Part shown: in pieces, positions 7,483 through 14,326 of the stretch
Numbering within the stretch: the stretch's first letter is position 1
Layout: every line of letters begins with the position of its first letter
Source: Citrobacter freundii
Lineage (GTDB): Bacteria > Bacteroidota > Bacteroidia > Chitinophagales > Chitinophagaceae
NCBI GenBank assembly: GCA_003243445.1
Contig: QFQQ01000021.1
Location: 96,130 to 160,129, forward strand
Length of the DNA stretch: 64,000 bases
Direction: 5' to 3'
Program-made: the position numbers and the translations under genes
The notes under the pieces: generated by a model
Seen by the model: only the letters and a program-made list of their open reading frames with translations
Database searches by the model: none
What the model was told of the DNA's origin: nothing

Positions 7483-8487
7483 TTAGTAATAATTGAGCCC
7501 CATTGCTTCACGTACCAGTGTCATGGTTGCCTGCGCGCTGGCACGGGCCTTCGCGGCACCTTTTTCCATCACCTCTTTCAGGTATTTTTTGTCTTCACGG
7601 ATGGCTTCCGCTTTTTCGCGGATGGGGGAGATGAATTTCACCATATCTTCCGCCAGTTGCTTTTTCATATCGCCATAGCGGATAGTGCATTCATTATATG
7701 CCTTTTCAAATGAAGCGATCACATCGGCTTCGCTCGCGAGCTTCATCAGCAGAAACATGTTCTCTATATAATCCGGCTTGGGAGTATTGGGCTCAGTCGG
7801 CCCGCCATCCGTCTTCGCCTTCATGATCTTTTTCCGGATCAACTCATCGCTGTCGGAAAGGTATAAGGTCGCGTTCTGGTTTTCGCTTTTGCTCATTTTG
7901 CCGCCACCGTCAAGGCCTGGAACTTTGATCAGCTCAAGGCCATAATTAAATGCATGCGGTTCCGGGAAAATATCTCCATAGCGGTGATTAAAGCGATTGG
8001 CAAAATTTCTCGCCATTTCCAGGTGTTGCTCCTGGTCTTTCCCAACGGGTACCAGGGATGCACGATGCAGGATAATATCCGCAGCCTGCAAGACCGGGTA
8101 GGTTAGCAAGCCCGCATTTACATTATCAGGATGCTGACGTACTTTGTCTTTGAATGTAACTGTCTTTTCCAGTTCGCCTTTATAAGCCAGCATATTCAGG
8201 TACAGATACAATTCAGAGGTCTCATACACATGGCTCTGGCAGAACAAAGCCGCTTTATCCGGATCCAGTCCGCAGGCGATATTTTCCGATAATACACGGT
8301 GCACATTCTCTTTCAGTTCTTTCGTATCGGGGTGTGTGGTCAGCGAGTGCAGATCCGCCACCATAAAATAGCATTCGAATTCATCCTGCATACGCACATA
8401 ATTCCGGAGCGCTCCAAAATAATTGCCCAGGTGCAGGAAGCCCGTGGGCCTGATCCCGCTCATTACTATTTGTTTCTTCTTTTCCAT
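7483..8487 (-). CDS. trpS: Tryptophanyl-tRNA synthetase
   Basis: A 334-residue class I aminoacyl-tRNA synthetase charging tRNA-Trp. The HIGH-like motif is GFLHLGNYFGAL in the N-terminus and the KMSKS motif appears intact as GGGKMSKSENQ. Length is the normal one for bacterial TrpRS when the ATG at 8485-8487 (MEKKKQIVMSGIRPTG) is used. The frame is open to 8613 but the extra residues derive from a family A arm in the divergent trpS-gatC region and should not be annotated as protein. Confidence 0.96.
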   Translation of the reverse strand: MEKKKQIVMSGIRPTGFLHLGNYFGALRNYVRMQDEFECYFMVADLHSLTTHPDTKELKENVHRVLSENIACGLDPDKAALFCQSHVYETSELYLYLNMLAYKGELEKTVTFKDKVRQHPDNVNAGLLTYPVLQAADIILHRASLVPVGKDQEQHLEMARNFANRFNHRYGDIFPEPHAFNYGLELIKVPGLDGGGKMSKSENQNATLYLSDSDELIRKKIMKAKTDGGPTEPNTPKPDYIENMFLLMKLASEADVIASFEKAYNECTIRYGDMKKQLAEDMVKFISPIREKAEAIREDKKYLKEVMEKGAAKARASAQATMTLVREAMGLNYY

Positions 8488-8557
8488 GGTCTCGGGTGAT
8501 GAGGTTTGGGGCGGCGAAGATAGCAAGAATAGATGAAGGTCGGTGGCTGAAGAGAGG

Positions 8558-8725
8558 CGATGATCGATGTCCGATGCCCGATGGCCGACCTCAGAACCGA
8601 GGAGCCTGGTCATCAGGGAAATGACTTCTGCCCTGGATATATCTTACGTAATCCCCCTGGCCACAAAGAATTCCTGATCCCGGACTAACTTCGATCATCG
8701 AACATCGGCCATCGATCATCCCATC
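8558..8725. repeat. Family A inverted repeat, locus A3
   Basis: Left arm about 8559-8591 (GATCGATGTCCGATG and related words) and right arm 8689-8725 (CATCGNN words), with a spacer of about 97 bp. It sits between divergent trpS and gatC, that is, in promoter territory and not at a gene end. Confidence 0.8.
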
Positions 8726-8750
8726 TCTCCCAGAGATCGAAACTATCCGC

Positions 8751-8758
8751 TATATTTG
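8751..8758 (+). promoter_or_regulatory. -7 element of gatC, implying a leaderless transcript
   Basis: TATATTTG matches TAnnTTTG and ends only 4 bp before the gatC ATG (8763). A start site about 7 bp downstream of this element would fall at or next to the start codon. I see no clear -33 element. Confidence 0.55.
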
Positions 8759-8762
8759 TCCG

Positions 8763-9053
8763 ATGGAAATCAACGACTCCACAGTAGAAAAACTGGCGAG
8801 CCTGGCTAAACTCAATTTCAATGAGGCAGAGAAGCAGGAGATCAAAGGCGATCTGCAGAGAATGATCAGTTTTGTGGAAAAGCTGAATGAACTGGACCTC
8901 GACGGAGTGGAGCCATTGCTGCATATGAGCGACGAGGTGAACGTACTCCGGGAAGACGAGGTAAAAGGTTCAGTGAGCAGGGAACTGGCACTGAAAAATG
9001 CTCCCCTGCATGACGAACAGTTTTTCAAGGTTCCCAAAGTGATCAGGAAATAA
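8763..9053 (+). CDS. gatC: GatC, aspartyl/glutamyl-tRNA amidotransferase subunit C
   Basis: A 96-residue protein matching GatC throughout: EKLASLAKLNFNEAEK near the N-terminus, SFVEKLNELDLDGVEPL in the middle, and a C-terminal LREDEV...KNAPLHDEQFFKVPKVI. GatC stabilises the GatA amidase in the GatCAB complex that converts misacylated Glu-tRNA(Gln) or Asp-tRNA(Asn). gatA and gatB are not in the window. It is probably expressed from a leaderless or nearly leaderless mRNA, and an ABC ATPase gene starts 30 bp after it. Confidence 0.95.
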   Translation: MEINDSTVEKLASLAKLNFNEAEKQEIKGDLQRMISFVEKLNELDLDGVEPLLHMSDEVNVLREDEVKGSVSRELALKNAPLHDEQFFKVPKVIRK

Positions 9054-9083
9054 GATCAATACAGCCCGGCATAAAGACTCAAT

Positions 9084-9797
9084 ATGAATGCATCTATCAT
9101 ACACCTCGAAGACATCCGCAAATCCTATTTTATGGGCAAGAATGCCCTGCAGGTGCTTAAAGGTGTATCGCTGGACATTCACAAGAACGAATACGTTGCG
9201 CTTATGGGACCTTCAGGTTCCGGTAAGAGCACACTGATGAATATCCTCGGCTGTCTTGATACACCGTCCGGCGGCAAATATGTACTGAACGGACAGGATG
9301 TAAGCAAGATGGATGATAATTCACTGGCCGAGGTCCGCAATAAGGAGATCGGTTTTGTATTCCAGCAATTCAACCTTCTTCCCCGTCTTACCGCGCTGGA
9401 AAACGTGGCACTTCCGCTTGTATACGCCGGCGTAGGCAAGAAGCTGCGGCTTGAAAAAGCAATGCACGTGCTGGACATGGTAAATCTTACCCAACGCAGT
9501 CATCACAAACCAAATGAGCTCAGCGGTGGTCAGTCCCAACGTGTAGCCATTGCCCGCGCACTCGTAAACGACCCTGCGATTATCCTGGCAGACGAACCTA
9601 CCGGCAACCTCGATACAAAAACTTCCTACGAGATCATGTCTATCTTCGGCGATATCCATAGCCGCGGCAACACAGTCGTACTGGTTACGCACGAAGAGGA
9701 TATCGCAAACCACGCAAAGCGCATCGTGCGGTTGCGGGATGGAGTGATAGAGAGTGACAGGGCGACGGAGGGAGCTATGAGTAAGGAGACGAGGTGA
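9084..9797 (+). CDS. LolD/MacB-type ABC transporter ATP-binding protein
   Basis: A 237-residue cytoplasmic ATPase subunit. Walker A is GPSGSGKST (about residues 42-50), followed by a Q-loop in FVFQQFNLLP, the signature LSGGQSQRVAIARAL, Walker B ILADEPTGNLD and the switch His in LVTHEED. The order and spacing match the MacB/LolD/FtsE group, which powers extraction of lipoproteins or export of antimicrobials together with FtsX-like permeases. No permease gene is adjacent, so the substrate is unknown. It is followed immediately by repeat locus B2. Confidence 0.88.
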   Translation: MNASIIHLEDIRKSYFMGKNALQVLKGVSLDIHKNEYVALMGPSGSGKSTLMNILGCLDTPSGGKYVLNGQDVSKMDDNSLAEVRNKEIGFVFQQFNLLPRLTALENVALPLVYAGVGKKLRLEKAMHVLDMVNLTQRSHHKPNELSGGQSQRVAIARALVNDPAIILADEPTGNLDTKTSYEIMSIFGDIHSRGNTVVLVTHEEDIANHAKRIVRLRDGVIESDRATEGAMSKETR

Positions 9798-9802
9798 GGG
9801 AA

Positions 9803-10345
9803 GGACCGCGGACCACAGACCGCGGACCGCAGACGCTCGCGATTGATTGGATAGTCTTTTGAACTTTGTAATATCATTCTTCGTATTGCCACAACTGATG
9901 TTCTAGTGACCACAGACCGCAGACCGCGGACCGCAGACGCTCGCAATTGATTGGATAGTCTTTTGAACTTTGTAATATCATTCTTCGTATTGCCACAACT
10001 GATGTTCTAGTGACAACGGACCACAGACCACAGACCACAGACCGCGGACCGCAGACCGCAGACGCTCGCGATTGATTGGATAGTCTTTTGAACTTTGTAA
10101 TATTTATTCTTACGTACTGAAGCTTTCCATTCCGGGAAGCTTTTGTTGCACAGTACAACAAACGATCCGCAAATTATGACGCAACGTCGGCGGTCGGCGG
10201 TCGGTCGTCCGCGGTCCTTCCTCTGTGGTCCGCGATCTATGCTCCTTCTTCCGTCCATCATCATTGCTTACTTTTGTTTACCTGAAAACACTTACTGTTT
10301 CATCATAGAACACGTCTGCGGTCTGTCGTCCGCGGTCCGTCGTCC
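9803..10345. repeat. Family B array with a triplicated 80 bp unit, locus B2
   Basis: A unit starting AGACGCTCGCGATTGATTGG occurs at 9831-9910, 9935-10014 and from 10060 (third copy diverges after about 40 bp). The word arrays between copies are 24 and 45 bp long, differing by exactly three 7 bp words. Opposite-orientation arms are at 10184-10222 and 10307-10345. Confidence 0.9.
10269..10276 (+). promoter_or_regulatory. Possible -7 element for the adenosyltransferase gene
   Basis: TACTTTTG fits TAnnTTTG. It lies 81 bp before the ATG at 10358, so a family B arm (10307-10345) would be inside the 5' leader. No good -33 element is visible. Confidence 0.4.
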
Positions 10346-10357
10346 AAAACACACCCA

Positions 10358-10918
10358 ATGGCAGGAAAAATATACACGAAAACAGGAGACAAGGGAACGA
10401 CCTCATTGATTGGAGGAACCAAAGTTTCCAAAAGTCATTTAAGGATCGAAGCGTATGGAACGGTTGACGAGTTGAATTCATACATTGGTCTTTGCAAGGA
10501 TCTGCTGGAAGGCGTTATGCCGATCATCATGCTGCAGGAAATACAGGACCGGTTGTTTACTGTCGGATCATCGCTGGCATGTGATCCGGAGAAAGAACCA
10601 AAGATGAAGATCCCGGACCTGAAGGAAGAAGATATCAGTTTGCTGGAAAAGGAAATGGATAAGATGAATGAAGTGCTGCCCGAAATGAAGTTCTTTATTT
10701 TGCCGGGAGGTCATCCAACAGTTTCGCATCTGCATGTGGCAAGATGTATTTGCAGAAGAGCGGAAAGGGCTTGTGTGCGGCTGCAGACTGAAGGCGCGGA
10801 AGTGGAACAGATAGTGGTGAAATACCTGAATCGCCTGAGCGATTATTTATTTGTGGTCGCGCGATTTGCAGCGCAGGAGTTGAAGGTGGAGGAGATTGCG
10901 TGGAGACCGAGGGTGTGA
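10358..10918 (+). CDS. Cob(I)yrinic acid a,c-diamide / cob(I)alamin adenosyltransferase, PduO type
   Basis: A 186-residue PduO-type adenosyltransferase that transfers the adenosyl group of ATP to cob(I)alamin, giving coenzyme B12. The N-terminal ATP-binding segment KIYTKTGDKGTTSLIGG is diagnostic, followed by YGTVDELNSYIG and the C-terminal RRAERACVRL and NRLSDYLFVVAR helices. It supplies the cofactor needed by the class II ribonucleotide reductase at 41197-44580. It lies between repeat loci B2 and B3, and its TGA is the outer end of the perfect 43 bp palindrome arm. Confidence 0.95.
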   Translation: MAGKIYTKTGDKGTTSLIGGTKVSKSHLRIEAYGTVDELNSYIGLCKDLLEGVMPIIMLQEIQDRLFTVGSSLACDPEKEPKMKIPDLKEEDISLLEKEMDKMNEVLPEMKFFILPGGHPTVSHLHVARCICRRAERACVRLQTEGAEVEQIVVKYLNRLSDYLFVVARFAAQELKVEEIAWRPRV

Positions 10919-10919
10919 T

Positions 10920-11114
10920 GAGAGAGACCGCCGACCGCTGACCGCCGACCGCCGACATGAACCAGGAATGTAAGTTCATCAAAGCCATTGAATATAAAAA
11001 TGGAGAGCCTTCTGATGATAGCAGGCTCTCCGTTTTTTATATTCAACCTCCAAAGTAAACCCCGTTTTACAGTTCATGTCGGCGGTCGGCGGTCAGCGGT
11101 CGGCGGTCTCTCTC
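10920..11114. repeat. Family B perfect 43 bp inverted repeat, locus B3
   Basis: Arms 10920-10962 and 11072-11114 are exact reverse complements over 43 bp and are built of GACCGCC/GACCGCT words. The 109 bp spacer contains a second nested hairpin (10990-11043). The locus exactly fills the space between two convergent genes and each arm starts at a stop codon. Confidence 0.95.
10990..11043. terminator. Bidirectional terminator nested in locus B3
   Basis: GAATATAAAAA-(T)-GGAGAGCC pairs with GGCTCTCC-G-TTTTTTATATTC around a 14-base loop. A/T tracts on both sides make it suitable as an intrinsic terminator for both convergent genes. Confidence 0.8.
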
Positions 11115-12228
11115 ACACTATCTTCCCATCCCTCATATGCAACACCCGGTCACTCAACTGCGCCAGCTCTTCATTATGCGTCACGATCAGGAATGTCTGA
11201 TTGAATTCTTTCCGCAGGTCAAAAAAGAGTTGATGCAGTTCGCGGGCATTGGCGGAATCAAGATTGCCGGTGGGCTCATCGGCAAATACAATGACAGGCT
11301 TGTTGATGAGTGCGCGGGCAACAGCAACACGTTGTTGTTCGCCACCACTAAGCTCGTTGGGCTTATTTTCCATTCGATGGGAAAGGCCGAGCATCTTCAG
11401 TAATTTCTCTGCCTCTGCTTTGACCTCGGCTTTTTTGCGGCCGGCGAGCCAGCCGGGAATGCACACATTTTCGATGGCGGTGAACTCGGGCAGGAGATGA
11501 TGGAACTGGAACACGAATCCGATATGTTTATTCCTGAAAAGGGACAGTTGTTTTTGCGTCAGGCCATGGCTGACCTTTTTCTGGTAGGGAAGTTTACTGT
11601 CCGTCACCGCGGAAGAAGCCAGGCTATCATGCCAGGTTATAGGGCGGCGGGAGAAAGCACTCACAAATTCAAGCGGCAAAAAACGGCAGATCGAGCGGAT
11701 AAAACAGGGTAGCAGGCCGGGTTTTGTACCCTCCGACTCCACGATCACCTTTGTCTGAGTAATAAATTTCGCAATCGTGCGGCCTGTTCCCCATTCCATC
11801 AGGGTGTAATACACAATTAATACCGTGGCGATGAACGCATAACTCTGCCAGCTGAAACCCGCAACAGTGTCCATAAGCGAAGGATCCGTAACCGGATCCG
11901 CTTCCGATAGCGGAAAACCGGTGATCCTGGCGAGGAGAAAGGATAAAGTACCGGCAAAAAGAACGTCCAGGACAAGGTTGACAGCCCGCTTCCACCAGGG
12001 CGCGGGCTTCATATCTGATTGAGACTGATATTCGATCAGTTGTCCGCTCACTTCAATATGACCCGTATCCGGCTGATCCAGGGTGCTCAATATGTGAAGC
12101 AGGGTGCTTTTTCCCGAGCCGGATGGTCCCACGATCGCCACAACTTCCCCTTTCTGCACTTCCATGTCCACTCCCTTCAGCACTTCCACGGTCCCGTATT
12201 TCTTATGAATATTCGTTCCTTTGATCAT
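11113..12228 (-). CDS. LolD-like ABC ATPase with an RDD membrane domain inserted in the nucleotide-binding domain
   Basis: A 371-residue protein starting at ATG 12226-12228 (MIKGTNIHKKYG). Residues 1-71 are the first part of an ABC ATPase with Walker A GPSGSGKST (34-42). Residues about 73-215 are an RDD-type membrane domain beginning MKPAPWWKRAVNLVLD, with about three hydrophobic stretches, a GRTIAKFITQTKV motif and TWHDSLASSAVT. The ATPase then resumes with QLSLFRNKHIGFVFQ (Q-loop), LSGGEQQRVAVARAL, Walker B VFADEPTGNLD and VTHNEEL. Removing the insert leaves a normal LolD of about 225 residues. The frame is uninterrupted. The insert would place a membrane anchor inside the ATPase; I cannot say whether it is active. 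Confidence 0.88.
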   Translation of the reverse strand: MIKGTNIHKKYGTVEVLKGVDMEVQKGEVVAIVGPSGSGKSTLLHILSTLDQPDTGHIEVSGQLIEYQSQSDMKPAPWWKRAVNLVLDVLFAGTLSFLLARITGFPLSEADPVTDPSLMDTVAGFSWQSYAFIATVLIVYYTLMEWGTGRTIAKFITQTKVIVESEGTKPGLLPCFIRSICRFLPLEFVSAFSRRPITWHDSLASSAVTDSKLPYQKKVSHGLTQKQLSLFRNKHIGFVFQFHHLLPEFTAIENVCIPGWLAGRKKAEVKAEAEKLLKMLGLSHRMENKPNELSGGEQQRVAVARALINKPVIVFADEPTGNLDSANARELHQLFFDLRKEFNQTFLIVTHNEELAQLSDRVLHMRDGKIV

Positions 12229-12342
12229 CTTGGAAAGGGTTTTGAATCTCAAATATCTATAAAAGCAGCCCTCCGGCAAAAACTGGGAATTGGCATAAAA
12301 TTTCTTTTTATGAAAACCTTGAAATGTGGACGCAACTATTGA

Positions 12343-12373
12343 TTTGGAAAATTCGTTAATAAAACTACTTTTG
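12343..12373 (+). promoter_or_regulatory. Promoter of the DUF2795 gene
   Basis: TTTG at 12343-12346, 19 bp spacer, TACTTTTG at 12366-12373. This is a near-ideal Bacteroidota promoter and implies a leader of about 60 bases. Confidence 0.75.
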
Positions 12374-12443
12374 CGGGAAATTTGGGGGTTTATAGTTCCC
12401 CGGATGATCCCTGAATTCCTAAAATTTAAAAACCTTTCGAAAG

Positions 12444-12665
12444 ATGTTTTGGACATTAGAGCTTGCTTCGTACCTGGAAGATGCGCCCTGGCCGGCGACA
12501 AAAGACGAGCTGATCGATTATTCTATCCGCAGCGGTGCCCCTATCGAAGTGGTGGAAAATCTTCAGGAACTCGAAGATGAGGGTGACGTGTATGAAACGA
12601 TTGAAGACATCTGGCCGGATTATCCGACGCAGGATGATTTTCTGTTTAACGAAGATGAGTATTGA
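12444..12665 (+). CDS. Small acidic DUF2795-like protein
   Basis: A 73-residue acidic protein, MFWTLELASYLEDAPWPATK at its start and WPDYPTQDDFLFNEDEY at its end. This matches the small DUF2795-type family that is very conserved in Bacteroidota and predicted to fold as a winged-helix-like domain (SGAPIEVVENLQELED). The molecular role is unknown. It has its own promoter and is divergent from the ABC-RDD gene. Its stop is followed within 5 bp by repeat locus B4. Confidence 0.85.
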   Translation: MFWTLELASYLEDAPWPATKDELIDYSIRSGAPIEVVENLQELEDEGDVYETIEDIWPDYPTQDDFLFNEDEY

Positions 12666-12751
12666 GATGGAGATGACCACCGACGGCCGACCGCCGACCG
12701 CGGTACACTAATAAATTTTTGAATAGATTTTGCTTAAGGCAGATAAGAAAA

Positions 12752-12776
12752 GCTTTCCGTTTAGGAAGGCTTTTTT
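12752..12776 (+). terminator. Terminator hairpin 1 in locus B4
   Basis: GCTTTCC-GTTTA-GGAAGGC followed by T6, about 90 bp after the DUF2795 stop. Confidence 0.7.
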
Positions 12777-12871
12777 GTTTTGAGAAAGGCCGTTTGGGAA
12801 AAGGACCACGGACGACGGACCGCAGACCGCTAATAAATTTTTGCATAGACTTTGTTTAAGCAGATAAGAAA

Positions 12872-12897
12872 AGCTTTCCATTTAGGAAGGTTTTTTT
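12872..12897 (+). terminator. Terminator hairpin 2 in locus B4
   Basis: GCTTTCC-ATTTA-GGAAGG followed by T7. It is a copy of hairpin 1 one period downstream. Confidence 0.65.
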
Positions 12898-12979
12898 GCT
12901 TTGAGAAAGGCCGTTCGGGAAAGGGACCGCGGAACGTTACGATGTTTCGAAAGCCAGTTTATTCAGGCGCATAAGCAAA

Positions 12980-13003
12980 AGACCTTCCGTCATTGGAAGG
13001 TCT
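12980..13003. terminator. Hairpin 3 in locus B4
   Basis: AGACCTTCC-GTCATT-GGAAGGTCT is a perfect stem without a long T tract. It may serve the convergent fabI transcript. Confidence 0.5.
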
Positions 13004-13079
13004 CTTACGCTGATTGAAAGTCTATTCAGTATTTACTAGCGTACCGCGGTCGGCGGTCGGCCGTCGGTGGTCATCTCTC

Positions 13080-13895
13080 TCATTCCACCCCCAACTTCCG
13101 CATCACCTCGTTACTCACACCCGTTGTAGAATAACCTCCATCATGGAAAAGATTCTGCATGGTAACCATCCTGGTCAGATCAGAGAAAAGCGTGATACAA
13201 TAGTTTGCACAATCTTCCGCACTGGCATTGCCCAGAGGAGCGATCGCATTGGCATAGTCATAAAAATCGCCAACCCCTTTAATACCGGTACCGGCAGTTG
13301 TTTTGGTCGGTGACTGTGAAACAGTATTGATACGTACTTTTTTATCAAGACCATAGTGGTAACCGAAACTACGCGCGATCGATTCGAGCATAGCTTTGAT
13401 ATCAGCCATGTCTGTATAGAACGGATAAGTTCGTTGCGCGGCCATATATGTAAGCGCTACCACACTCCCCCATTCATTGATCGCGTCAAGTTTCTTTGCC
13501 ACGGCCAGCATTTTATGAAAGGACATCGCAGATACATCGATCCCCTTCATAAAATATTCGTAATTGGATTCTGTATAAGGAATGTTCTTACGGATATTCA
13601 CGCTCATACCGATAGAATGCAGTACAAAGTCGATCTTACCCCCCAATACTTCCTGTGAGCGGGTAAATAAGGTGGTGAGCTCGTCCACATTAGTTGCGTC
13701 CGCAGGTATGATCTCAGAACCGGTCTGCTCAGCCAGTTTCTTGATCTCCCCCATCCGCATGGCGATCGGTGCGTTGGTCAACACAAATGTTGCTCCCTCT
13801 TCATGCGCTTTCTCCGCTACCTTCCAGGCGATAGAATTGGCGTCGAGCGCGCCCGTAATGATACCCCGTTTACCTTTCAAAAGATTATAAGCCAT
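13080..13895 (-). CDS. fabI: Enoyl-[acyl-carrier-protein] reductase (NADH)
   Basis: A 271-residue short-chain dehydrogenase relative that reduces trans-2-enoyl-ACP in the last step of fatty-acid elongation. N-terminal cofactor motif GKRGIITGALDANSIAW (G-x5-S-type). The catalytic Tyr-x6-Lys is seen as YTDMADIK, with ALTYMAAQRTYP before it and RINTVSQSPTKTTAGTG after it. Length is typical of FabI. The stop codon adjoins the B4 palindrome. Upstream lies a family D arm that carries a TACTTTTG box at 13940-13947 on the minus strand, a possible promoter. Confidence 0.95.
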   Translation of the reverse strand: MAYNLLKGKRGIITGALDANSIAWKVAEKAHEEGATFVLTNAPIAMRMGEIKKLAEQTGSEIIPADATNVDELTTLFTRSQEVLGGKIDFVLHSIGMSVNIRKNIPYTESNYEYFMKGIDVSAMSFHKMLAVAKKLDAINEWGSVVALTYMAAQRTYPFYTDMADIKAMLESIARSFGYHYGLDKKVRINTVSQSPTKTTAGTGIKGVGDFYDYANAIAPLGNASAEDCANYCITLFSDLTRMVTMQNLFHDGGYSTTGVSNEVMRKLGVE

Positions 13896-13923
13896 AATTG
13901 TATTTTTAAAAATGCGGGTAAAG

Positions 13924-13971
13924 ATAAAAAGTCAAAATTCAAAAGTAAAAATTAAAAAAATGCCGTTTCAA
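13924..13971 (-). promoter_or_regulatory. Family D arm D2a, possible fabI promoter
   Basis: The A-rich arm 13924-13959 reads on the minus strand as TTTTTAC/TTTTGAA words and includes TACTTTTG (13940-13947). With TTG at 13969-13971 and a spacing of 21 bp, it fits a Bacteroidota promoter placed about 40 bp from the fabI ATG. Its complementary arm is at 14291-14326, on the other side of a small gene. Confidence 0.5.
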
Positions 13972-14009
13972 TATGCGGTTTCCTTCTCCTCTCATTACCG
14001 TCATATAGG

Positions 14010-14228
14010 TCATTCCCGAAGAAACTGGTAAACCATTGCGATGGCTGCAAAAGTCCCGAAAAAAAGCGCGGCACAAACCAAAAAGAACAACACAGCATAC
14101 AGCAGTATATCCCTTCCCCTTGCGCTATCCCGGATCTTTTCATTGAAGAATCTGAATAACCTGTATCCACCAAACAATGCAATTCCGGCTACGAGAACAG
14201 TAAGTACAATTTTATAAATGGCCGACAT
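14010..14228 (-). CDS. Small two-helix membrane protein
   Basis: A 72-residue protein with two hydrophobic segments (about residues 6-24 and 42-66) separated by the charged stretch FFNEKIRDSARGRD. No known family is recognised. It lies between recN and fabI on the minus strand and is bracketed by two complementary family D arms (13924-13959 and 14291-14326), which in a recN read-through transcript could base-pair around it. Coding status rests on the open frame and the membrane-protein composition. Confidence 0.6.
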   Translation of the reverse strand: MSAIYKIVLTVLVAGIALFGGYRLFRFFNEKIRDSARGRDILLYAVLFFLVCAALFFGTFAAIAMVYQFLRE

Positions 14229-14290
14229 TGCGCTTATTTACTTATTTTGATGTCCGGGCTAAAAAGATATTCTCACCCATCGGTCATCTG

Positions 14291-14326
14291 GTTTTTACTT
14301 TTGACTTTTTACTTTTTAATTTTAAT
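14291..14326. repeat. Family D arm D2b, directly after recN
   Basis: TTTTTAC, TTTTGAC, TTTTTAC and TTTTTAA words, complementary to arm D2a (13924-13959) about 330 bp away. It includes the recN stop codon (14322-14324). Confidence 0.75.

Larger units (their letters stand above)
9798..10357. other. 560 bp gene-free region with repeat locus B2 and the pduO promoter
   Basis: No gene is supported. It contains three copies of an 80 bp unit separated by GACCGCN arrays (9803-10100), a unique stretch with a small hairpin (about 10118-10145), inverted arms at 10184-10222 and 10307-10345, and a -7 element at 10269-10276. Confidence 0.85.
12670..13077. repeat. Family B locus B4: perfect 37 bp terminal inverted repeat with tandem terminator units inside
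   Basis: Arms 12670-12706 and 13041-13077 are exact reverse complements over 37 bp. Inside, a unit starting CTAATAAATTTTTG occurs at 12708 and 12830 (period 122 bp). Each copy carries a GCTTTCC/GGAAGGC-type hairpin followed by a T tract, then a GAGAAAGGCCGTT segment and further GACCGCN words (12806-12830, 12926-12933). A third, diverged unit with hairpin GACCTTCC/GGAAGGTC is at about 12950-13020. Confidence 0.92.
12666..13079. other. 414 bp convergent region filled by repeat locus B4
   Basis: No gene is supported. The whole space between the convergent DUF2795 and fabI genes is taken up by B4: terminal inverted arms, two tandem 122 bp units and a third diverged unit, each with its own hairpin. 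Confidence 0.88.

Noticed and set aside
9831..10100. CRISPR-like look of regularly repeated units
   Set aside because: The longer units are identical copies and the short arrays between them are the variable part; there are no unique spacers and no cas genes.
13924..14326. IS element or MITE delimited by the D2 arms
   Set aside because: No transposase and no target-site duplication seen; arms are low-complexity words also present at other loci.
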